A stretch of DNA of 64,000 nt, from positions 124,001 through 188,000 of the forward strand of contig JBBRYI010000007.1 in assembly GCA_038237805.1 (NCBI GenBank), given 5' to 3'. This DNA comes from JBBQFI01 sp038237805 (GTDB lineage Bacteria > Verrucomicrobiota > Verrucomicrobiia > Chthoniobacterales > UBA10450). The notes under the pieces were generated by a model that was not told the DNA's origin, did not search any database, and was given only the letters and a program-made list of their open reading frames with translations. Made by a program: the position numbers and the translations under genes. Of this stretch, positions 58,074-64,000 are shown in pieces. The first letter of the stretch is position 1, and each line of letters starts with the position of its first letter.

Positions 58074-60002
58074 TTAGACAATGCCGCCCTGGAGCCACTC
58101 GTGTTTCCCGGCGAGAAGCTCCTGCGTCAGATCGTAACCGCTGCGATCTGCATTCTTACTTGTGCCGGCAAAATGATGATCGATGCGCAAACGCGCGGAA
58201 CGATAAAAATAATTCGCGAGCGAAAGTATTTCGTCGGCTGGTTCGCCGTGATTGATTTTCGATTGAGCGAACGAGCAGGTAACGCTAATTGCGAAAAGTT
58301 CAGTCGCGATTCCACAGAAACGCGAGAGCAGTAGCTGCTCGCGATCGAGCTTGGGACCGAAGCGCGCCATGGCGTGAAACAAGCCACGCGCGAGACGATG
58401 GCTCGTGCGCGCCGCGTAGTTCACGTGCGCACCAAGGTCGTCGTGCAAATCCTTTATCTCTCCGGCGCCGCCGCCGAACAATTGTTTTGGATACCAGGTC
58501 GCGTAAAATTTTCCGGAACTGAAGACAGCTTTCATACGCTCCGACATCGGCAACTGCGTATTGAAAATGGCGCCACCGACTTTCAGATGCGGGTCGAGCG
58601 CTTCACGCGCGATAAACAGGCGCATGATTTCACTCGAGCCTTCGAAAATCATATTGATGCGGCAATCGCGCAGGAAACGTTCGACTGCGATCGGCTCTTC
58701 GCCGCGACCAGCGAGCGATTCCGCCGTTTCGTAACCGCGCCCGCCGCGCACCTGCATCGCTTCATCAGCGATGCGCCACGTCGTTTCCGTCGCCCACATT
58801 TTGCACATCGCAGTTTCGATGCGCAGATCACCCGCTTTGCGGTCCACCAATGCGGACGTGAGAAACGTCATCGCTTCCATCGCGAAAACGTTGCCGGCCA
58901 TTTCCGCGATCTTTCCGGCAATGGCGTAGTGCTGACCGATTGGCACGCCCCATTGCACGCGTTCCTTCGCCCATTTGCGGCAGATCTCGAGCAAACGTTT
59001 CGACAAACCAACACACGCTGCCGGAATCGTCAGGCGACCCGTATTTAAAGTCGTTAGGGCAACTTTCAATCCTGCGCCTTCTTTCGAGATCATGTTTTCG
59101 CGCAGCACGCGCACATCAGTGAATTTCACGATGCCGTTGTAGAGCGCGCGCAAACCCATGAAATGGCAGCGATAGGTGATCTCGAGTCCGGGCGAATCGA
59201 CATCGACAATGAAAGCCGTGATTTGTTTGCGCTCGCGGCCGTTGACGATTTTCGGCGGCGTTTTCGCCATAACCACGAGCACACCGGCTTTCACGCCATT
59301 CGTGCACCAAAGTTTTTCGCCATTGAGGATGAAGGCGGAGCCATCTTCCGTCGGATCGGCTGCCAGGCTCATGTTTGCCGGATCGGAACCGGCATTCCAT
59401 TCCGTTAGCGCGAAGGCCGAGATTTCATGGCGCGCGACACGCGGCAGATATTTCTTCTTTTGTTCTTCCGTGCCGAAGAGCAGAAGCGGTTGCGGCACGC
59501 CGATCGATTGATGCGCGGAGACAAGCGCGGTGAGATTAGCGTCCCAACTTCCGAGCAGCATCGCAGCGCGACCGTAATTGACCTGCGATAAACCAAGCCC
59601 GTCGTATTCCTTTGGAATTTTGACGCCAAATGCGCCCATGGCGAAGAGATCGTCGATGTTCTTCTGAGGAATTTCGCCAGTGCGGTCGATCTCATCGGCA
59701 TCAACGTGGTCGTGCAGATATTTTTTCAGACTGGAGAGAAATTGTGCTCCCGCGGCGCGATCTTCCGCGCTTTGCTCTGCGAATGGGTGAATGCGTTCGA
59801 AGTCGTAGCGTCCGACAAAAAGATTGCTCGCGAAACTGCCGCGATCGTCGAGTGGATCGCGCGATGCTTCAGCCAGCTCGAGAGCGGCGCGCTTACCCTC
59901 CGACATTTTCGATGTGTCGATTACGGATGCAGCCGTCTTCTCCGGTTTCGCGCTTGTTTCCTGCGCAACCTGACGTTCTGGCGCTTCGAGTGGTGATTTC
60001 AT
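58074..60002 (-). CDS. Acyl-CoA dehydrogenase, long C-terminal (VLCAD/ACAD9-like)
   Basis: 642-aa flavoenzyme for the first beta-oxidation step. The ACAD core spans about residues 80-480 with ALTEWNAGSDPANM (FAD/substrate loop), KLWCTNGVKAGVLVVMAKT and the catalytic Glu in FEGSSEIMRLFIARE. The 150-residue C-terminal domain beyond the core and overall length resemble VLCAD/ACAD9. A charged N-terminal leader (EAPERQVAQETSAKPEKTA) precedes the domain. Followed upstream by the FadJ-like gene seven bases away, so the two are co-expressed. One TCGTTAGG copy. Confidence 0.9.
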   Translation of the reverse strand: MKSPLEAPERQVAQETSAKPEKTAASVIDTSKMSEGKRAALELAEASRDPLDDRGSFASNLFVGRYDFERIHPFAEQSAEDRAAGAQFLSSLKKYLHDHVDADEIDRTGEIPQKNIDDLFAMGAFGVKIPKEYDGLGLSQVNYGRAAMLLGSWDANLTALVSAHQSIGVPQPLLLFGTEEQKKKYLPRVARHEISAFALTEWNAGSDPANMSLAADPTEDGSAFILNGEKLWCTNGVKAGVLVVMAKTPPKIVNGRERKQITAFIVDVDSPGLEITYRCHFMGLRALYNGIVKFTDVRVLRENMISKEGAGLKVALTTLNTGRLTIPAACVGLSKRLLEICRKWAKERVQWGVPIGQHYAIAGKIAEMAGNVFAMEAMTFLTSALVDRKAGDLRIETAMCKMWATETTWRIADEAMQVRGGRGYETAESLAGRGEEPIAVERFLRDCRINMIFEGSSEIMRLFIAREALDPHLKVGGAIFNTQLPMSERMKAVFSSGKFYATWYPKQLFGGGAGEIKDLHDDLGAHVNYAARTSHRLARGLFHAMARFGPKLDREQLLLSRFCGIATELFAISVTCSFAQSKINHGEPADEILSLANYFYRSARLRIDHHFAGTSKNADRSGYDLTQELLAGKHEWLQGGIV

Positions 60003-60008
60003 ATTCGG

Positions 60009-62054
60009 CTAGCGCTCCTCGTAAAACTTTGTTCGCTTCTCGCCGTGCTCGCGCAGCAAATCGCACGGCTTGAACTTGCCGCCATGGCGATCTCCCGCGC
60101 GAACCATTTCCGCAATGCCAAAATGATCGGCGAAACGCAACGGTCCGCCGCGAAAAGGAGCGAATCCCGTTCCCAGAATCATTCCGTAATCCGCATCTTC
60201 CGGAGTGGCGACAACTTTTTCTTCAAGGCAGCGGGCCGCTTCATTCACCATGAGAAAAACCAGGCGTAGCGCGAAATCGTTAGCGTTGTCATTCCGGCCG
60301 CTGGAGGGTTGGCGCCACTGCTGTAGTGATTCGTTAGGCAACTGCTGCTTGCCCTCGTATCTGTAGAATCCGCTCCCGGATTTGCGGCCGAGCAGCTTTT
60401 CCTCCTGCATCTTCCGCAAAATTTTCGGTGCGCGATCCCTTTCGCCGAAAGATTTTTCCAGTGTGTCTGCAATATCCAAAGTGATATCGGCACCAATCTC
60501 ATCGATTAGTCGCAGCGGGCCCATTGGCATCCCCCATTGGACAAGAGCTTCGTCGATTTCGTTCGCGTCCACACCGCTCTCGTAAAGCTCCGCCGCTTCG
60601 AGCAAGTAGGGGAAAAGCACTCGATTAACGAGAAAGCCGGGACTGTCTTGCACGAGCACGGGAACCTTTCCGATCTGTCGCGTGAAAGCGAGTGCGCGCT
60701 CGGTTGTTTCGGGCGCGGTTTGTTTGCCGACGACCACTTCCACCAACTTCATACGGCTGACCGGATTGAAAAAGTGGAGACCGATAACGCGCTCCGATGA
60801 TTTGGTACTGGCGGCCAATTCACCAATCGGCAGAGCGGATGTGTTTGTCGCGAGAATCGCCGCTGTGCCCGCTTTATTAGAGAGATCAGCGAAGATTTGC
60901 TTTTTGATTTCAAGTTTTTCCGATGCCGCTTCGATCACAATTTGTATGTTGCGCATTTCCACGGGGGCCGTTGAAGCGACGATGCACGCGCGGCCTTTTT
61001 TCGCTTTTTCGTCGCTCATCAGACCACGTTTAACAGCGTCGGCATATGTCTTATCGATGTTAGCGATCCCGCGATCGATCGCTTCCGAATTAACGTCGCG
61101 CAAAATCACTGAGACGCCGCGCGAACTGAGCCACTGCGCGATACCGGAACCCATCACGCCGGCGCCGATGACAGCGGCATGCGTGATTTTTTCGGTGGAT
61201 GTTTTGGAGCTTCCTTTGCGAAATTTGTCGGCCAGGAAAAAATTGCGGATGAGATTGCGCGTTGATTCCATTTCGCCCAGATCGACAATGGCATCCACCT
61301 CCATCGCTAGCGATTGATCAATTGAACTCGTTAGGGCGTTGCGAATGATTTCGAATGCGCGCAGCCCGGCGGGATTGCGATCGCGTGGCGTGGAGAGTTC
61401 GGCAGACGCCGGTTGAGTCGGCGTTCGCTTTCCTTGTGTTAGCTTCGCGCGCGCCGTATCCAAAAGTTTTTCGCGAGAGACAACTTCGTCGACCAGTCCC
61501 AGGCGCGCCGCGTCATCCGCTGAATAAAGTTTTCCCTTTAGGATGACTTCCGCTGCTTTTTCCGCGCCGATTAGACGTGGCAAACGCGTGGCGCCGCCCC
61601 AGGCGGGAACCAAACCAAGCGTTGTTTCGGGCAAACCGATCTTCGTTGCGGGATCGTTTGAGGCGACGCGATAATCGCAAGCCAGCGTGATCTCGTAGCC
61701 GCCGCCAGCACAAGCGCCGTGAATCGCCGCGCAGGTGGGAATCTTCAACGCCACAACGCGATTGAAAACGCGCTGGCCTTCGGCGATGAAGGCGCGCATT
61801 TCGCCGCTCGCGGCCTGGTGCATTAGCGTCTTTAAATCGGCGCCCGCAATAAAAATCGACTTCTTCGCGGACGTGATGATCAGACCTTTGAGCGTCGGCT
61901 CATTTTCGATAAAAGCCACGTGTTCGCTCAGCTCATTCAGCGTCGGAGCGTCAAAAATATTAGCACCGGATTCGGGCCGATCGAACGTGAGGATGCAGAT
62001 GTGGTCGTCGCCAATTTCGCGCTGAATCATCGAGCCGGTGACGGTGGCAGACAT
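60009..62054 (-). CDS. FadJ/FadB-like enoyl-CoA hydratase / 3-hydroxyacyl-CoA dehydrogenase
   Basis: 681 aa from ATG 62054, a fused trifunctional-type alpha subunit. The crotonase domain shows FIAGADLKTL, GACAGGGYEITLACDYRV and KIGLPETTLGLVPAWGGATRLP (catalytic Glu). The dehydrogenase domain shows VIGAGVMGSGIAQWLSSRG and VIGLHFFNPVSRMKLVEVV (catalytic His). The longer start at 62090 adds a non-family leader. Works with the ACAD gene; the thiolase partner is not in the window. Two TCGTTAGG copies. Confidence 0.93.
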   Translation of the reverse strand: MSATVTGSMIQREIGDDHICILTFDRPESGANIFDAPTLNELSEHVAFIENEPTLKGLIITSAKKSIFIAGADLKTLMHQAASGEMRAFIAEGQRVFNRVVALKIPTCAAIHGACAGGGYEITLACDYRVASNDPATKIGLPETTLGLVPAWGGATRLPRLIGAEKAAEVILKGKLYSADDAARLGLVDEVVSREKLLDTARAKLTQGKRTPTQPASAELSTPRDRNPAGLRAFEIIRNALTSSIDQSLAMEVDAIVDLGEMESTRNLIRNFFLADKFRKGSSKTSTEKITHAAVIGAGVMGSGIAQWLSSRGVSVILRDVNSEAIDRGIANIDKTYADAVKRGLMSDEKAKKGRACIVASTAPVEMRNIQIVIEAASEKLEIKKQIFADLSNKAGTAAILATNTSALPIGELAASTKSSERVIGLHFFNPVSRMKLVEVVVGKQTAPETTERALAFTRQIGKVPVLVQDSPGFLVNRVLFPYLLEAAELYESGVDANEIDEALVQWGMPMGPLRLIDEIGADITLDIADTLEKSFGERDRAPKILRKMQEEKLLGRKSGSGFYRYEGKQQLPNESLQQWRQPSSGRNDNANDFALRLVFLMVNEAARCLEEKVVATPEDADYGMILGTGFAPFRGGPLRFADHFGIAEMVRAGDRHGGKFKPCDLLREHGEKRTKFYEER

Positions 62055-62107
62055 AGCGTTCCATTTTGGACCGTTTCGCGAGAATTCCAAGCGCAGAGAA
62101 GATGTAG

Positions 62108-62160
62108 AGGCGCTTGTGCCAAGCGCCTTTGTTTTGGTTCGGTGCTTGATACAAGCACCG
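62108..62160. repeat. Pair of hairpins in the fadJ-mgtE divergent promoter region
   Basis: Two adjacent stems: AGGCGCTT/AAGCGCCT (62108-62128) and CGGTGCTTG/CAAGCACCG (62140-62160). They share a GCTTG core, so may be a REP-like doublet rather than separate terminators. Confidence 0.55.
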
Positions 62161-62221
62161 CTGCAAACTCGCGGCGATTGCGCTTGCCGAGCGCGAATGT
62201 TAAGACTCGCGAGACACGCAC

Positions 62222-63601
62222 ATGGTCGGCAAAATTCTTATCCCGGAAATCAAAAGTTTGATCGAGGCGCGTGATTTCAACGCGTTGCGCGAAATCTTTC
62301 GCGAATGGGCGCCGGCCGACCTCGCCGAAATCATTCCGGACCTGCCGGAAGACGACCAGGTCATCATTTTTCGTGTCTTGCCGGCCGCGCTCGCGGCGGA
62401 CGTTTTCGAATATCTAGAGGTCGAAGCGCAGGAACAACTGCTGCGCGCGATGGCACACGAGCAGGTGGCAGGAATTCTCAACGAAATGTCCCCGGACGAT
62501 CGCACCGCGCTCTTCGAAGAATTGCCGAGCGCCGCGGCGCGGCAGCTCATTAAATTATTGACGCCGGAAGAGCGCCGCGTCGCGCAAGTGCTCCTCGGTT
62601 ATCCGGAGGGAAGCGTTGGCCGTTTGATGACGCCGGATTTCATCACCGTGCACGATGACTGGACGGTAAAAGATGTTCTCGATCACGTGCGCGAGCATGG
62701 GCGCGACAGTGAGACGCTGAATGTCATTTATGTCGTCGATGATCGCGGCAAGCTGATCGACGATCTTCGCATCCGAGAGTTTTTGATTAAGCCGCTGACG
62801 GCAAAAGTGAGCGAGATCAGGGATCAGGCATTCGTTGCGTTGAACGTCGCCGACTCGCAGGAGGAAGCGCTGAATTCGTTCCGAAAATACGATCGCATCG
62901 CGCTGCCGGTGATCGACTCGAATGGCGTGCTTGTTGGAATCGTGACGAGCGACGACATGCTTGACGTCGCCGAAGAAGAAGCGACCGAGGACATTCAGAA
63001 ATTCGGCGGCATGGAAGCGATCGACGAACCGTACATGCGCACGCCGCTTTTTCGGATGGTGCGAAAGCGAGCTGGTTGGCTGGTGGTCTTGTTCCTTGGC
63101 GAAATGCTCACGGCTTCAGCGATGAGTTACTATGAAGGGGCGATTGCGAAGGCAGTCGTCCTGGCGCTTTTTCTTCCTCTCATTATTTCCAGTGGCGGCA
63201 ACTCCGGTTCGCAAGCGTCGATGCTCATCATTCGGGCGATGGCGTTGGACGAAATAAAGTTGCGCGATTGGTGGCACGTCATGCGTAAGGAAATTATTTC
63301 GGGGCTAATGCTTGGCTGCGTCCTCGGTTTCATTGGGTTCATGCGAGTCGCCATTTGGTCGCGGTTCTCAAACATTTATGGACCTCATTGGCTGCTCGTC
63401 GCTTTCACTGTGGGTTTGGCGCTGATCGGCGTCGTGCTTTGGGGATCGCTTTCGGGTTCGATGCTTCCATTCGTCTTGCGCAGGGTGGGCGCAGATCCCG
63501 CAACTTCTTCAGCACCGTTTGTCGCCACACTGGTCGACGTCACGGGTCTGGTAATTTATTTTAGTATTGCGCTCGTGATCATGCACGGCGCAATGCTCTG
63601 A
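62222..63601 (+). CDS. mgtE: Magnesium transporter MgtE
   Basis: 459 aa. Cytosolic N domain (residues 1-130, LAEIIPDLPEDDQVIIFRVLPAALAADVF), then two CBS repeats (VKDVLDHVREHG and PVIDSNGVLVGIVTSDDMLDV) and a C-terminal pore domain of about five helices with the selectivity-region GGNSGSQASMLIIRAMALDEI and a terminal VDVTGLVIYFSIALVIM. Ligand-gated Mg2+ channel. The DUF47 gene follows after 17 bases. Confidence 0.95.
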   Translation: MVGKILIPEIKSLIEARDFNALREIFREWAPADLAEIIPDLPEDDQVIIFRVLPAALAADVFEYLEVEAQEQLLRAMAHEQVAGILNEMSPDDRTALFEELPSAAARQLIKLLTPEERRVAQVLLGYPEGSVGRLMTPDFITVHDDWTVKDVLDHVREHGRDSETLNVIYVVDDRGKLIDDLRIREFLIKPLTAKVSEIRDQAFVALNVADSQEEALNSFRKYDRIALPVIDSNGVLVGIVTSDDMLDVAEEEATEDIQKFGGMEAIDEPYMRTPLFRMVRKRAGWLVVLFLGEMLTASAMSYYEGAIAKAVVLALFLPLIISSGGNSGSQASMLIIRAMALDEIKLRDWWHVMRKEIISGLMLGCVLGFIGFMRVAIWSRFSNIYGPHWLLVAFTVGLALIGVVLWGSLSGSMLPFVLRRVGADPATSSAPFVATLVDVTGLVIYFSIALVIMHGAML

Positions 63602-63618
63602 AAGAAAAAGGGGAATTT

Positions 63619-64000
63619 ATGTTTTCCATCGGCAAACTTCTCGGACACGACGAAACATTTTTTGATCTGCTCGAACGTAGCGCGCAGCAGGCGGACAATA
63701 GCGTCCATCACCTGGTCGGGCTGCTTGAAAAACTCGAACAAGGCGACTCTCCGCACAGTCTCGAAGAGTTTGCGCATAGTCGCCGTGAGGATAAACGCAT
63801 TACGCAAGAACTGACCGAAGCGCTCTCCACCACATTCATCACGCCCTTGGAGCGCGAAGATATTCAGGCGCTCGCGACCGCTCTTTATAAAATTCCCAAA
63901 ACGGTCGAGAAAATTGGAGAGCGCATTTTGATTTGTCCGCAGGATCTGCACGGGCGCAGTTTCAAGAAACAAGTCGAGTTGCTCGATCAAGCCGCTGAAG
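63619..64000 (+). CDS. DUF47/PhoU-like protein, 5' part
   Basis: ATG 63619, 127 residues visible, cut by the window edge. A helical protein opening MFSIGKLLGHDETFFDLLE and continuing with QADNSVHHLVGLLEKLEQ, EDKRITQELTEALSTTFITPLEREDIQALATALYKI, the charged helical pattern of DUF47 proteins that accompany phosphate (Pit) transporters. A ribosome-like AAAGGGG precedes the start. A pit gene may follow outside the window. Confidence 0.85.
   Translation, partial: MFSIGKLLGHDETFFDLLERSAQQADNSVHHLVGLLEKLEQGDSPHSLEEFAHSRREDKRITQELTEALSTTFITPLEREDIQALATALYKIPKTVEKIGERILICPQDLHGRSFKKQVELLDQAAE

Larger units (their letters stand above)
639..61335. repeat. Dispersed 8-mer TCGTTAGG, 24 copies
   Basis: Exact copies at (start, orientation): 639-, 4583+, 8073-, 14557+, 16360-, 17326+, 17993-, 25765-, 26992-, 31899+, 34365-, 35803+, 41143+, 41471-, 45472+, 49011+, 51095+, 52764-, 55565+, 57338+, 57668+, 59051+, 60331+, 61328+. 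Position -2 is A in 19 of 24, position -1 is never A, and position +1 is C in 17, giving A-B-TCGTTAGG-C. All but one lie inside genes, in several reading frames. Near matches include 21318 (GCGTTAGGC) and 29893 (TCGTTAGCC). Confidence 0.85.

Noticed and set aside
1..64000. CRISPR arrays, IS elements, prophage, rRNA
   Set aside because: No regularly spaced direct repeats, transposase or integrase genes, phage structural genes or rRNA sequence seen on either strand.

Overview
This 64 kb window looks like ordinary chromosome of a diderm (LPS-bearing) bacterium with roughly mid-50s percent GC, most likely a soil Verrucomicrobiota (Chthoniobacter/Udaeobacter-like). That placement is inference. It rests on lptD and lptF, futalosine-route menaquinone synthesis (mqnD), GlgE, a lexA-imuA-imuB-dnaE2 mutasome set, and dispersed palindromic elements whose peptides (HSERSEAESRDL-like, SARVSR...TRDACAT-like) sit inside genes. 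There is no phage, IS element or CRISPR array. About 60 protein genes and two tRNA genes (Tyr-GTA, Gly-TCC) can be supported.

Layout. 0-9.1 kb: end of a repetitive beta-rich protein, then a leftward block fabF - catalytically dead ketosynthase - lptD - ugd - rsmB - M29 aminopeptidase. 9.2-14.5 kb: RRM protein, a glycine-zipper/histone-tail protein, cyclopropane synthase running into an antisense tRNA-Tyr, a TSUP exporter with mqnD, and parB without parA. 14.5-22.5 kb: M28 peptidase, PpiC foldase, a beta-hydroxyacid dehydrogenase, ygfZ, a MalK-like ATPase that has lost nearly all catalytic motifs, a SufR-like regulator and glgE. 22.6-27.9 kb: an ExbB-ExbD-TPR envelope module and a GT39-type glycosyltransferase.

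27.9-41.8 kb is the most interesting part. A leftward run lptF - hypothetical - dusB - iscA-like - hscB-like - lexA - imuA ends in only the N-terminal half of imuB. About 9 kb away, pointing right, dinG and a repeat protein are followed by the C-terminal half of imuB and dnaE2. Inverting the segment between the two imuB halves would recreate a contiguous lexA-imuA-imuB-dnaE2 operon. GTTCA-N2-TGAAC dyads precede lexA, imuA and the repeat gene, so both halves of the split mutasome may still be under LexA control. dnaE2 itself carries two palindromic elements inserted in frame.

41.8-64 kb: gnd, moaE-pgsA, an exopolysaccharide export set (BY-kinase, Wza-like protein, outer-membrane barrel), tRNA-Gly, a DUF4412 protein, maf, a small overlapping trio (DUF3052, VOC, DUF2127), a HlyD/ABC/ABC-2 efflux set with an M28 peptidase, alpha/beta hydrolase, DUF1059, an exported peroxiredoxin, DUF488, a fatty-acid beta-oxidation pair (ACAD and FadJ-like), mgtE and a truncated DUF47/PhoU-like gene.

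Across the whole window the 8-mer TCGTTAGG occurs 24 times on either strand, where about two would be expected from base composition. It sits in several reading frames with an extended consensus A-B-TCGTTAGG-C (B = not A), which points to selection on DNA: an uptake-sequence, Chi-like or chromosome-organisation motif.
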